Of a stretch of DNA of 64,000 nt, positions 33,117 to 42,289 are shown one piece after another. The translations under genes and the position numbers were made by a program. The notes below the pieces were generated by a model. The model was not told the DNA's origin, did no database searches, and saw only the letters and a program-made list of their open reading frames with translations. The stretch lies in assembly GCA_963678055.1 (NCBI GenBank), contig OY782679.1, positions 1,364,001-1,428,000 on the forward strand. The letters run 5' to 3'. The stretch comes from CAXXOK01 sp963678055. Lineage in GTDB: Bacteria > Bacillota > Clostridia > Christensenellales > Aristaeellaceae. Each line of letters begins with the position of its first letter. Within the stretch, counting starts at the first letter, position 1.

Positions 33117-33952
33117 TTGACGCCATTCTCAACTATCGTTTTATGCAAAACGCCCTGTATGCAGCGTTACTGGCCAGCATAGTCACCGGTATTATCGGAA
33201 CCATAGCCATTGAAAAAAAGCTGATCAGTATGTCCGGTGGAATTGCCCATGCCTCCTTTGGCGGCATCGGGCTTGGGTATCTGCTGGGGTTTGAACCGAT
33301 TTGGGGTGGACTGCTGTTTGCGGTAAGCGCATCGGGCCTGATTTCCAAACTGCCGAAAAACTCGCGCCTGAAGGCTGACACGATGGTCGGCATTCTGTGG
33401 TCGTTTGGCATGGCGCTGGGTATTTTGTTTATCGCACTGGCACCGGGCTATATGCCGGATATGACCAGTTATCTGTTTGGCGATATTCTGTCGGTCTCCA
33501 GCGGGTTTATTCTTTACATATTGATTTTTACGGTGATTGTCGTTGCGTTGTTTGCGATGCTGTATCATCCGCTAATCCTATACCTCTTTGACGAAGAATA
33601 CGCCAGAGCGCGTGGGATCAACGTGCGCTTACTGCAGTGGATTGTCTACTTGATGATTCCGGTCGGTATCATCGTGCTGGTCAAAGTGGTCGGTATCATT
33701 TTAACCATTGCCCTGATGACCATTCCGGTGTCCATTGCCAAGCTTTACTTTAACTCGATGGGGAAGGTGGTCGGGTTTTCCATGCTGTTCAGCTTCGTGT
33801 TCTGCGTAGCGGGACTTACGCTTGCATATTACTTGAACATTCCCTCCGGCGTTTGTATCGTGATTGTATCGACCGTCGTATACCTCTTGCTGATGTTCAC
33901 CCGGGGAGGGGTGCAAAAGCGCCATCACCGGCAGCGCGTCCACGGAGAATAA
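33113..33952 (+). CDS. znuB: Zinc ABC transporter permease
   Basis: ABC-3 family membrane permease, 279 residues with about eight membrane spans. The N-terminal LNYRFMQNALYAALLASIVTGIIG and the conserved ISMSGGIAHASFGGIGLGYLLG loop (contact with ATPase and metal path) are typical. EEYARARGINVRLLQWIVYLMI is the cytoplasmic coupling segment. The C-terminal tail is basic with His (RHHRQR-like KRHHRQRVHGE). The start is a GTG at 33113, overlapping the znuC stop, with AGGGGG upstream. It ends the znu operon before the terminator at 33968. Confidence 0.93.
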   Translation: MIDAILNYRFMQNALYAALLASIVTGIIGTIAIEKKLISMSGGIAHASFGGIGLGYLLGFEPIWGGLLFAVSASGLISKLPKNSRLKADTMVGILWSFGMALGILFIALAPGYMPDMTSYLFGDILSVSSGFILYILIFTVIVVALFAMLYHPLILYLFDEEYARARGINVRLLQWIVYLMIPVGIIVLVKVVGIILTIALMTIPVSIAKLYFNSMGKVVGFSMLFSFVFCVAGLTLAYYLNIPSGVCIVIVSTVVYLLLMFTRGGVQKRHHRQRVHGE

Positions 33953-33967
33953 ACACCTGTAACAAGC

Positions 33968-34004
33968 CCCGCCTGTGCATACATTGCGCAGGCGGGTATT
34001 TTTA
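33968..34004 (+). terminator. Intrinsic terminator of znuACB
   Basis: CCCGCCTGTGC / GCGCAGGCGGG stem of 11 pairs with one G-T pair and a 7-base loop, followed by TATTTTTAT. Confidence 0.85.
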
Positions 34005-34328
34005 TGCCTTCTATTGAAAAATGATACCAAAGCGTGTTCGCTGCAATGGTGGAACAGGCGCCATAGCCATGATAGGGTTACAGTTTGGGAATAGATTGAA
34101 ATTGTACATTCTTTGTTTTTTTAGTAATCGTGAATTAGTAATTGTTGTATTGCGTTGTCTGCAACTAATAAATATCCGAGATAGTTGAATAATCGAATGC
34201 TAATTCGGTGGAAATATACAATATGTGCATACCGTGTTTCCACTGGATACAACAGGTAGAAAAAGTGGAAATAGAAAAACGCTGAAAGCCTTATATTATA
34301 AGCAATAGAGCATTTGGAGATTTGCTTG

Positions 34329-34357
34329 TTTACATTCTCAATAATATATGCTAAATT
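34329..34357 (+). promoter_or_regulatory. Candidate promoter of the opp operon
   Basis: TTTACA (34329-34334), 17-base spacer, TAAATT (34352-34357) with TGC before the -10. It is the best match in the 395-base AT-rich gap 34005-34399. The rest of that gap shows no coding frame with a ribosome site and no strong hairpin. The large gap may carry binding sites for nutrient regulators, but I could not identify any. Confidence 0.45.
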
Positions 34358-34399
34358 TAGGATAGTATTTCTATACGAATATAACAAGGAGGAAAAACT

Positions 34400-36805
34400 A
34401 TGCTTAAAAAATCTCTCGCATTACTTCTGACGATTGCAATGCTGGTTGGCGTTGCACTCCCGATCGCTGCGTTTGCAGAGGGTGAAGAGATGCCTATTGT
34501 TTCCGGCATTGATACACTTTCCGAAAAATTCAGCCCCTTCTTTGCACAGTCCGGCTACGATGTAGACGCGACCGCATTGACACAGGAAATCCTGATGACC
34601 ATGGACCGCTCCGGCGGTATTGTTTACAACGCTATTGAGGGCGAAACCCGCTCCTACAATGGTGTTGATTACTTCTATCACGGCATCGCCGACCTCAGCG
34701 TGAAATATGACGAGGCCGCCGATATGACCAAATACACCGCCAAGATCAAGCCTGGCGTCCTCTTCTCTGATGGCGAAGAAATGACTGCCGACGACCTGAT
34801 CTTCACCTATTATGTATATCTGGATCCGTCTTACACCGGTTCCACGCAGCTTGCGTCCTTCAACATCATCGGTGTTGCGGACTATCGTACGCAGACCACT
34901 GCGGACGTGTATGCCAAGTATGCTGACCTGAGTGTTTCGATCTATGAAGCCGGCAAAGACCACGAATGGTCTGCCGACGACGCATGGACCCAGGAACAGC
35001 AGACGTTCTTCTGGACAGCGCTTGAAGAGGGCTGGAAAAACGACGTTGCCAGCATCATCAACACTTGCCTGACTGCTTATGCCGGCTATATTGAGCAGTT
35101 TGTTGGCGTCACCCCTGAAGAAGCCCTCGAAAATGACGGCTACGGCGTGATCGCCGGTATGGCGCTGTGGGGCTTTGGTGATATGGATCTCGAAACCGGT
35201 ATGTTCACCGCTAAAGCTTCCGGCACCGTGTATGACACTAAAAACGGTGAATTCCCCACGCTTGATGATTACTATAACGAAACTGTGATGGCGTATGGAG
35301 GCGATCCGGTTGCCTATGCATCCGTTGAAAGCCCCGACGGCGTTGACGTTCTTGGAGAAGCGTACAATGGCTTTATTGCCGAGTATGGCCCCAAGGACGA
35401 TTCCATGACTGGCGGCATCCCCAACATCGCCGGCATCAAGAAGCTTGATGACTACACCGTGGAAGTGACGACCATCGGCTTTGAAGCCCCCGCCGTCTAC
35501 TCCATCCTCGGTTTGGAAGTTGCTCCGCTGCATTACTACGGCGACGCTGCCTTGTATGACTATGACAACAACATGTTCGGACATCCCTTCGGCGATCTGT
35601 CTTTGGTGCAGTCCAAGACCACCATGCCGATGGGCGCTGGCCCCTACAAGTTCGTGAAGTACGAAAACCGCGTTGTGTACTACGAAGCCAACGAAAACTA
35701 CTACAAGGGTGCACCCGTAACCAAGTACTTCCAGTATAAAGAAACCAACAATGCCGACGTTATCCCCGGCATCACCACCGGCACCATTGACGCCAGCGAA
35801 TTGAACGGCACGAAGACGAACTTCGAAAGCGTCATGGCGCTCAACTCCAATGGCGAAATCACCGGCGACGTGATTACCACCAGCAAAGTGGATAACCGCG
35901 GCTATGGCTACATCGGCATGAATGCAGAAAACATCAGTGTTGGCGGAGAAGCCAGCTCCGAAGCGTCCAAGAACCTTCGTAAAGCCTTGGCGACCGTGCT
36001 GGCCATCCACCGTGCCACCGCGTATGACAGCTACTACGGCGAAGCCGCATCTGTCATCCAGTACCCGATTTCCAACACCTCCTGGGCAGCCCCGCAGCCG
36101 ACCGACCCCGACTTCAAAGTCGCGTTCTCTGTCGACGTGGACGGCAATCCCATCTACACCGCTGATATGACCCCCGAAGAGACCTATGCCGCCGCAATTG
36201 AAGCTGCTAAAGGCTACCTGATCGCCGCTGGTTACACCTTCGACGAAGCGACCGGTATGTTCACCGAAGCTCCCGAAGGCGCAAAACTCTCTTACGAAGT
36301 CATCATCCCTGGCGACGGCCTGGGCGACCATCCGTCGTTTGCAGTGTTGACCTCTGCTAAAGAAGCACTTGCCGCTATCGGTATTGAGCTGATCATCAAT
36401 GACCCCGCCGATTCCAATGTTCTGTGGGATGCGCTTGATGCAGGCGCCGCCGAAATGTGGTGCGCAGCATGGCAGACCACCGTGGATCCTGATATGTATC
36501 AGATCTACCACGGCAGCAATGCTCTGGGCATGGGCGGCACAGACTCCAACCGCTACATGATCATGGACGACGAACTGGACAAGCTGATTGTTGACGCCCG
36601 TAAGAGCGACGACCAGGCTTACCGCAAGGCCCTGTACAAGCAGGCGCTGGATATCGTTGTTGATTGGGCCGTCGAAGTTCCCGCATATCAGCGGCAGAAC
36701 AGCGTGGTCTTCTCCACCGAACGTCTCGATATCGACAGCATCACCCCCGCAATCACCACGTATTGGGGCTGGCTGTCCGACATCGAAACTCTGATGGCCA
36801 AATAA
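34400..36805 (+). CDS. oppA: Oligopeptide ABC transporter substrate-binding protein (SBP family 5)
   Basis: 801 residues, long for the family (usually 500-600). The signal peptide ends LPIAAFAEGEEM and has no lipobox, so anchoring to the membrane must be by another means. Family 5 features: YTAKIKPGVLFSDGEEMTADDLIFTYYVYLDP near residue 112, PMGAGPYKFVKYENR near 412, RKALATVLAIHRATAYDS, and the C-terminal MWCAAWQTTVDPDMYQIYHGSN. Extra sequence of ~150 residues lies between the first lobe and the GAGPYKF motif. It is acidic and has strongly biased synonymous codons (frequent C-ending), suggesting high expression. AAGGAGG precedes the ATG. It presumably captures peptides for the downstream permeases. 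Confidence 0.9.
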   Translation: MLKKSLALLLTIAMLVGVALPIAAFAEGEEMPIVSGIDTLSEKFSPFFAQSGYDVDATALTQEILMTMDRSGGIVYNAIEGETRSYNGVDYFYHGIADLSVKYDEAADMTKYTAKIKPGVLFSDGEEMTADDLIFTYYVYLDPSYTGSTQLASFNIIGVADYRTQTTADVYAKYADLSVSIYEAGKDHEWSADDAWTQEQQTFFWTALEEGWKNDVASIINTCLTAYAGYIEQFVGVTPEEALENDGYGVIAGMALWGFGDMDLETGMFTAKASGTVYDTKNGEFPTLDDYYNETVMAYGGDPVAYASVESPDGVDVLGEAYNGFIAEYGPKDDSMTGGIPNIAGIKKLDDYTVEVTTIGFEAPAVYSILGLEVAPLHYYGDAALYDYDNNMFGHPFGDLSLVQSKTTMPMGAGPYKFVKYENRVVYYEANENYYKGAPVTKYFQYKETNNADVIPGITTGTIDASELNGTKTNFESVMALNSNGEITGDVITTSKVDNRGYGYIGMNAENISVGGEASSEASKNLRKALATVLAIHRATAYDSYYGEAASVIQYPISNTSWAAPQPTDPDFKVAFSVDVDGNPIYTADMTPEETYAAAIEAAKGYLIAAGYTFDEATGMFTEAPEGAKLSYEVIIPGDGLGDHPSFAVLTSAKEALAAIGIELIINDPADSNVLWDALDAGAAEMWCAAWQTTVDPDMYQIYHGSNALGMGGTDSNRYMIMDDELDKLIVDARKSDDQAYRKALYKQALDIVVDWAVEVPAYQRQNSVVFSTERLDIDSITPAITTYWGWLSDIETLMAK

Positions 36806-36837
36806 AATCAATCACCGACAATGATTGGACATTGACA

Positions 36838-36865
36838 GGTGAGCCTGCTGCAAAGCAGGCTCACC
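36838..36865 (+). other. Perfect hairpin between oppA and oppB
   Basis: GGTGAGCCTGCT / AGCAGGCTCACC, a 12-pair stem closed by a GCAA tetraloop. No T run follows, so it is probably not a full terminator. It is placed where intercistronic hairpins often protect an abundant binding-protein transcript and lower expression of the permease genes. Confidence 0.7.
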
Positions 36866-36911
36866 TTCCCAATGGCCTTTCATTGTTTGTATAAAGGGCG
36901 GTTTCAGTCAT

Positions 36912-37901
36912 ATGCTCAAATTCCTGATTCGAAGAATACTGATGGGACTTCTTATTATATTCTTCGGTGCGTTTATCGTTTACGCAGTGCTTCGCTTCCT
37001 GCCGGCCTCGTTTGTTGAAAAACAGGCCCGTATGCTAGCGACCAATGTTCCGGGCGCACCACGTTACCAGGATCTGCTGGCGCAGCTTAACGCGCTGTAC
37101 GGCATGGATAAAAATGTATTTCAAGGCTACATGATGTGGTTTGGGAATGCGATTCAAGGCAACTTTGGTGATTCCTGGCTGTACGGCGGCACCGTAGTAG
37201 CCAAGTTTAAAGACGTAATCTGGTATTCCGTCGCACTCAACGTCGTCACGCTGATCGTTCAGCTGGTGACCTGTATTCCGCTGGGTATTCTGGCGGCTAG
37301 AAAACAGTATTCAAAAACAGACTATTTTGTTACTGTCTTTGCATTAATCGGTCTATCGCTGCCTTCTTTCTTCCTGGCAACGATGCTGAAATATGTATTC
37401 TCTATTCAGCTGGGATGGCTGGATCTATACGGCATGGTTGGCCGATACTTCGACCAGCTAAGCTTCTGGGGTAAACTGGGCGATATGGGAGTCCATATGA
37501 TCATGCCCGTTATCACCCTGGCCATGCTGTCCATCGGCGGATTGATGCGCTATACACGCACCAATATGCTGGAGGTATTAAATTCTGATTATATACGCAC
37601 TGCGCGGGCCAAGGGCCTTTCGGAACGAATCGTCATCAACCGCCATGCGTTTCGCAATACGCTCATTCCACTTGTTACCTATATGAGCTATCTGATACCC
37701 AGTATGTTTGCAGGATCCATGATTACGGAGATCCTGTTCCAGATTCCGGGTATCGGGTATATATCGTTTAATGCGATTGTAGCAGGCGATATTCCGTTTA
37801 CAATGTTTTACTCTGTCCTAATTATCCTACTTACGCAGGTCAGCCTGATCGTCGCGGATATTATGTATGCCGTTGTCGATCCGCGCGTCCGCATTAATTA
37901 A
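36912..37901 (+). CDS. oppB: Oligopeptide ABC transporter permease, OppB type
   Basis: 329 residues, six membrane spans. N-terminal LKFLIRRILMGLLIIFFGAFIVYAVLRFLP is typical of OppB/DppB. Coupling loop TRTNMLEVLNSDYIRTARAKGLSERIVINRHAFRNTLIPLVT carries the EAA motif. The C-terminal PGIGYISFNAIVAGDIP and the end VVDPRVRIN match the family. It forms half of the membrane channel with OppC, encoded 12 bases downstream after GGAGG. Confidence 0.93.
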   Translation: MLKFLIRRILMGLLIIFFGAFIVYAVLRFLPASFVEKQARMLATNVPGAPRYQDLLAQLNALYGMDKNVFQGYMMWFGNAIQGNFGDSWLYGGTVVAKFKDVIWYSVALNVVTLIVQLVTCIPLGILAARKQYSKTDYFVTVFALIGLSLPSFFLATMLKYVFSIQLGWLDLYGMVGRYFDQLSFWGKLGDMGVHMIMPVITLAMLSIGGLMRYTRTNMLEVLNSDYIRTARAKGLSERIVINRHAFRNTLIPLVTYMSYLIPSMFAGSMITEILFQIPGIGYISFNAIVAGDIPFTMFYSVLIILLTQVSLIVADIMYAVVDPRVRIN

Positions 37902-37913
37902 GGAGGTGGCGAC

Positions 37914-39680
37914 ATGAGTGAAAACAATAACAACAACAACAATCAAACGCCCGATGTGCAGCAAGATGAAAGCTGTACGATAAACGTGCAAAACTTAAGC
38001 GATGAACGGCGCGTGAAAGTGCTGTCACCTTCTATGCTGGTGATGAAGCGCTTCATCCGCAACAAGCTGGCCATTACCGGATTAATTATCCTGGTGGTCA
38101 TGTTTCTGTTTTCTTTCCTTGGCGGCGTGTTAATGTCGTACAGGCAGGACCAGGTGTTCACAAAGCAGGAGTTTATTCCCAAAGAGTACGCAGCTGCGCT
38201 GTATAATTCGGAACTGCGTACCATTAGTGCTCCCGAAGAAGATTTTGATAAGGCAGCATTTGCACAGCTGATTCTGGCGATCAACAACGGGGAATCAACC
38301 TTCAACTCTGGGGATGTAAGCTACTTCTATACCAAGGAAAACGATTATTATCTGATTTCCAGAATTGATATCGTTGCGTCGGTTATGGCGCGTAAGCTTT
38401 TATATGCCTACACACCGGCTGAAGGCGTAACGCTTTCGGATGAACTTAAGGCTGCGTATGAAGCTGCCGTGAAAGCCGGTGAAGAAAGCTTTACCTTGGA
38501 TGGCGTAAACTACATTGCCAGTCAAGGCAAAAACGCATTTATTGGTATTCCGGTGGAAGTTGCAATCGCATCGCTGAATGTGTTTGACAGCGCATCCGCG
38601 GAAGATAACCCCGTGGTGTCGTCCTATGCGTTCCACCTGGCTGTGGAGCGGGCGATTGCCACAGAAGACACATCCTTCACGCTGGATGGTGTGACCTATA
38701 CGGTGGAAGCTGAAAACTTGTCGCATCGTATTTTGCAGGGCGACCGTACGGTGGCGCTGGCGTCGAGCATGATCGTCAATCCTTATATTGCCAGCAACTT
38801 CCTGTCGCTGGACTTGAAGGAAGCCATCCGCGCAGCCGTGTATGACAACGTGAGCCAATTTACCTACCCTAATGCGGATGGGGAAGAAACGATCTATACC
38901 ATTTCCTTGGTCAACCAAACCTATAACATTAAAACACTGACCATCGCTCAGCTGCTGGACAGCTACGCCTTCCCGACAACTGCCCATGTGCTTGGCACTG
39001 ATAACAACGGCATGGATGTACTGACGCGACTTATGTACGGCGGCCGTATCTCGCTGATGGTCGGGTTTGTGGTTATCTTCTTTGAGCTGATCATCGGTGT
39101 TGTCATCGGTGGTATTGCCGGGTACTTCGGCAACTGGGTCGATATGCTGCTGATGCGTTTTATTGACTTGTTCAACGCCATTCCGTATTGGCCGATCATG
39201 GTCATCACCGGCGCGGTTTTGGATGCCAACAAGGTGGATCCCATCCCAAGAATTATGATTTTAATGCTGATACTCGGCTTAATGGGCTGGACTGGGATTG
39301 CGCGTATCGTGCGCGGCCAGATCCTCACCCTGCGCGAGCAGGACTTTATGGTCGCTGCGGAAGCAACGGGTATTAGCGTGAGACGGCGCATATTCAAGCA
39401 TCTGGTACCAAACGTTATGCCCCTGCTGATCGTCAACGCCACCATGGGCCTTGGCAGCATTATCATTACAGAAGCAGTGCTGAGCTTCCTGGGCCTGGGT
39501 ATTAAATACCCGATGGCTTCCTGGGGTTCCATTATCAATGCGGCCAGCGATGTGTATGTAATGACAAACTTCTGGTTTATCTGGATTCCGGCAGGCCTAC
39601 TGATACTGCTTACCGTGCTTGGTTTCAACTTTGTCGGTGACGGACTGCGCGATGCGTTCGACCCGAGAATGAAAAGGTAG
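37914..39680 (+). CDS. oppC: Oligopeptide ABC transporter permease, OppC type, with large external insertion
   Basis: 588 residues against about 300 for normal OppC. After an Asn-rich cytoplasmic start comes the OppC N-terminal region (SPSMLVMKRFIRNKLAITGLIILVVMFLFSFLGGVL, TM1). A hydrophilic insertion spans residues ~80-345. Normal OppC then resumes at AHVLGTDNNGMDVLTRLMYGGRISL, with the EAA loop REQDFMVAAEATGISVRRRIFKHLVPNVM and the end DPRMKR. Since it follows TM1 the insertion should lie outside the membrane. It contains two related segments, each with a SFTLDGVxY element (near 188 and 260), so it may be an internal repeat. It could dock the OppA that lacks a lipid anchor. Confidence 0.9.
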   Translation: MSENNNNNNNQTPDVQQDESCTINVQNLSDERRVKVLSPSMLVMKRFIRNKLAITGLIILVVMFLFSFLGGVLMSYRQDQVFTKQEFIPKEYAAALYNSELRTISAPEEDFDKAAFAQLILAINNGESTFNSGDVSYFYTKENDYYLISRIDIVASVMARKLLYAYTPAEGVTLSDELKAAYEAAVKAGEESFTLDGVNYIASQGKNAFIGIPVEVAIASLNVFDSASAEDNPVVSSYAFHLAVERAIATEDTSFTLDGVTYTVEAENLSHRILQGDRTVALASSMIVNPYIASNFLSLDLKEAIRAAVYDNVSQFTYPNADGEETIYTISLVNQTYNIKTLTIAQLLDSYAFPTTAHVLGTDNNGMDVLTRLMYGGRISLMVGFVVIFFELIIGVVIGGIAGYFGNWVDMLLMRFIDLFNAIPYWPIMVITGAVLDANKVDPIPRIMILMLILGLMGWTGIARIVRGQILTLREQDFMVAAEATGISVRRRIFKHLVPNVMPLLIVNATMGLGSIIITEAVLSFLGLGIKYPMASWGSIINAASDVYVMTNFWFIWIPAGLLILLTVLGFNFVGDGLRDAFDPRMKR

Positions 39681-39690
39681 GTAAGCAGCA

Positions 39691-40848
39691 ATGATATTTA
39701 AAAAGAGCAACAACAAAGGGCAAGACTATATCTCTATGCACGAGTCCAGGAAGATCAGCCGTGAAAACCGGCGGATCACCAACGAAATGGAGAAACGCCG
39801 CAACCGCAAACGTGCAGATAAAAGCGAGTACATGACACAAATGCGCGACGATAACAACGTTGTGGAGTTTGATAACGTACATACCTACTTCTTCACCGAT
39901 ATCGGAACCGTGAAAGCCGTCAACGGCATCTCGTTTGATGTTCCGGAGGGGAAAACGGTCGGCGTTGTGGGCGAATCCGGATGCGGAAAATCCGTGACCA
40001 GTCTGTCACTGATGCAACTTGTGCAGCGGCCTCAGGGGCAAACCGTGGAGGGCGAAATTCGCTTAAAAACATCCGATGGCGTGTATAACGTCATCAATAC
40101 TCCAACATCTGAAATGCAGAATATCCGCGGTAACGTAGTATCCATGATCTTTCAGGAACCGATGACCAGCTTAAACCCCGTGTTTAGAATCGGCAAGCAG
40201 ATTGATGAAGTCATCAAACTGCATCAGCCGGAGCTGAGCAAAGAGGATGTCAAACAGCGCTCAATCGAGTCGCTGGATATGGTTGGAATCGCCAACGCCG
40301 AAGGCGTGTATATGCGGTACCCGCATGAGCTTTCCGGCGGTATGCGCCAGCGTGTGATGATTGCCATGGCGCTTTCGTGTAACCCGCGCCTGATCATTGC
40401 CGATGAGCCGACCACCGCGCTGGATGTCACCATTCAGGCACAGATACTGGATCTGCTTCGTACCCTGAAAGACAAGATTAACGCCAGCATCATGCTGATT
40501 ACGCATGACCTTGGTGTCATTGCCGAAATGGCAGACTATGTCGTGGTTATGTATGCGGGCCGTATTGTGGAAAAGGGCACAGCTTCCGAAATCTTCCACG
40601 ATCCGAAACACCCGTATACTATCGGCCTGATGCAGTCCAAACCCAATGTAGCCAAGCATGTTGATCGGCTGTTTTCCATCGTTGGCAGCGTTCCCAATCC
40701 CATCAATATGCCGGACTACTGCTATTTCAAAGACAGGTGTGAACACTGCCTTGCAGCTTGCAACGGCAAGTATCCGCCAGAAATCTCCTTATCGCCAACG
40801 CATAAGGTGAGTTGTTATCTCTATTCCGAGGGGAGCGAACCCGTATGA
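39691..40848 (+). CDS. oppD: Oligopeptide ABC transporter ATP-binding protein, OppD type
   Basis: 385 residues. A basic, probably disordered ~50-residue extension (ISRENRRITNEMEKRRNRKR) precedes the standard domain: VVGESGCGKSVTSLSLM (Walker A), SMIFQEPMTSLNPV (Q-loop), ELSGGMRQRVMIAMAL (signature), RLIIADEPTTALDV (Walker B) and LITHDLGVIAEM (H-loop). The C-terminal oligopeptide-type region has CYFKDRCEHCLAAC, the Cys-rich element that in some family members holds an iron-sulfur cluster. It overlaps oppF by 4 bases. Confidence 0.95.
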   Translation: MIFKKSNNKGQDYISMHESRKISRENRRITNEMEKRRNRKRADKSEYMTQMRDDNNVVEFDNVHTYFFTDIGTVKAVNGISFDVPEGKTVGVVGESGCGKSVTSLSLMQLVQRPQGQTVEGEIRLKTSDGVYNVINTPTSEMQNIRGNVVSMIFQEPMTSLNPVFRIGKQIDEVIKLHQPELSKEDVKQRSIESLDMVGIANAEGVYMRYPHELSGGMRQRVMIAMALSCNPRLIIADEPTTALDVTIQAQILDLLRTLKDKINASIMLITHDLGVIAEMADYVVVMYAGRIVEKGTASEIFHDPKHPYTIGLMQSKPNVAKHVDRLFSIVGSVPNPINMPDYCYFKDRCEHCLAACNGKYPPEISLSPTHKVSCYLYSEGSEPV

Positions 40849-41810
40849 GCAACGCGCTGGTCCAGGTTAAAGACCTGAAGAAATATTTCCCGATTAAAAA
40901 CGGCCTGTTCAGTCAGGTAACCGGTTATGTCCGCGCGGTTGATGGCATCAGCTTTACCATTGAGCGCGGCCGTACGCTGGGTATCGTGGGTGAGTCCGGC
41001 TGTGGTAAAACTACGGTTGGTAAAACACTGCTGCGCCTGAACGACAAAACAGATGGTGCCGTGCTGTTTGACGGTGTCGATATCTTCGGCCTTCATAAGG
41101 ACGAACTGCGCAGCATCCGCCCGCGCATGCAGATTATCTTTCAGGATCCCTTTTCCAGTCTATCTCCCCGGCTTCCGGTCGGTGAGATCATCGGCGAGGG
41201 TGTACGCGAGCACAACATTGTGCCGCCAGAAGAATTTGACGATTATATCACCAAAATCATGGAAGACTGCGGTTTGCAGTCCTACCATAAAGACCGTTAC
41301 CCGCATGAGTTCTCCGGTGGACAACGGCAGAGAATTTGCATTGCTCGTGCGCTGGCCCTGAAACCGGATTTCATCGTTTGCGACGAACCTGTGTCGGCAC
41401 TGGATGTATCCATTCAGGCACAGATTATCAATTTGCTCAGCGATATACAGCGTGAGTACGGGATGGCGTACCTGTTCATCTCGCACGATTTGTCGGTTGT
41501 TGAGCATATCTCAAGCGATGTCGGCGTAATGTATCTTGGGTCCATGGTGGAATACGGCGACCGTGAAGTCATCTTCAAAAAGCCGCTGCATCCCTATACC
41601 AAGGCACTGTTTTCGGCCATTCCCATGCCCGATCCCGATGTGAAAATGAACCGCATTATCTTACAGGGCAGCATCCCGTCACCTGCCAATCCGCCATCCG
41701 GCTGCAAGTTCCACACCCGCTGTTCGGAGTGCATGGAACGCTGTAAGCACGAGATTCCGGAGCTCAAGACTGTGGAAGGCCGCCAAGTTGCCTGCCATTT
41801 GTATGATTGA
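40845..41810 (+). CDS. oppF: Oligopeptide ABC transporter ATP-binding protein, OppF type
   Basis: 321 residues. LKKYFPIKNGLF near the start is typical of OppF/DppF. Walker A IVGESGCGKTTVGKTLL, Q-loop IIFQDPFSSLSPR, signature EFSGGQRQRICIARAL, Walker B DFIVCDEPVSALDVS and H-loop LFISHDLSVVEHI are intact. The C-terminal CKFHTRCSECMERC is the Cys-containing oligopeptide-family tail. The ATG at 40845 follows GGGGAGCG and overlaps the oppD stop; a frame extension to 40812 lies inside oppD. Confidence 0.95.
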   Translation: MSNALVQVKDLKKYFPIKNGLFSQVTGYVRAVDGISFTIERGRTLGIVGESGCGKTTVGKTLLRLNDKTDGAVLFDGVDIFGLHKDELRSIRPRMQIIFQDPFSSLSPRLPVGEIIGEGVREHNIVPPEEFDDYITKIMEDCGLQSYHKDRYPHEFSGGQRQRICIARALALKPDFIVCDEPVSALDVSIQAQIINLLSDIQREYGMAYLFISHDLSVVEHISSDVGVMYLGSMVEYGDREVIFKKPLHPYTKALFSAIPMPDPDVKMNRIILQGSIPSPANPPSGCKFHTRCSECMERCKHEIPELKTVEGRQVACHLYD

Positions 41811-41812
41811 TC

Positions 41813-42052
41813 ATGAAGAAACAATACGATGACGATGACGGTCGCGTTATCGTCAGTATGGATGTGGATGGGCTAAGACCTCGGAAAACATTCCGGAAAG
41901 TCAAGGCAGATAAGCTCAGGCCGACAACCAGCGCAACCAAGAAGGAAGCATGGCATGTGGCATACAACGCAACCCTGGCCGGGCTTTTCGTCGGGTTGAC
42001 CATAATGGGTGCAATCGCCTTGGTGGTCTTCTTACTGACATTGATTTGGTAG
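41813..42052 (+). CDS. Small single-span membrane protein after oppF
   Basis: 79 residues: an acidic start (KKQYDDDDGR), a basic middle (RPRKTFRKVKADKLRP) and one C-terminal transmembrane helix (LAGLFVGLTIMGAIALVVFLLTLIW). The ATG lies 2 bases after the oppF stop with no separate ribosome site, so it is likely translated by coupling and belongs to the opp operon. The terminator at 42071-42100 follows. Family unknown; it could be an accessory or regulatory subunit of the transporter, but nothing in the sequence proves it. Confidence 0.6.
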   Translation: MKKQYDDDDGRVIVSMDVDGLRPRKTFRKVKADKLRPTTSATKKEAWHVAYNATLAGLFVGLTIMGAIALVVFLLTLIW

Positions 42053-42070
42053 CGTAAGCAGTAACATGAA

Positions 42071-42100
42071 ACAACGGCGGTGGTGTCCGCCGTTGTTTTT
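42071..42100 (+). terminator. Intrinsic terminator of the opp operon
   Basis: ACAACGGCGG / CCGCCGTTGT stem with a 6-base loop, then a run of T. Confidence 0.88.
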
Positions 42101-42289
42101 ATATCAGCAGCATTACGTGGTAATGTAAGTTTGTGATTGTAAATATTGGTGAAATATCCGCTTGATTGGTTGCGGGTCATTACTGGTAAGAGTCTTACAA
42201 ACCCATGTATTACAAGGGATATAGGGGATCGTGCTATCATAAAGACCAGTCGTTAAATGCTTAATCATTATGTATACAGAGATGGGTAC

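Noticed and set aside
34421..36811. A 796-codon open frame on the minus strand opposite oppA
   Set aside because: It mirrors oppA almost end to end, its protein is low-complexity (Gly/Val/His/Ile-rich), and it has no ribosome site. It arises from the strong C-ending codon bias of oppA.
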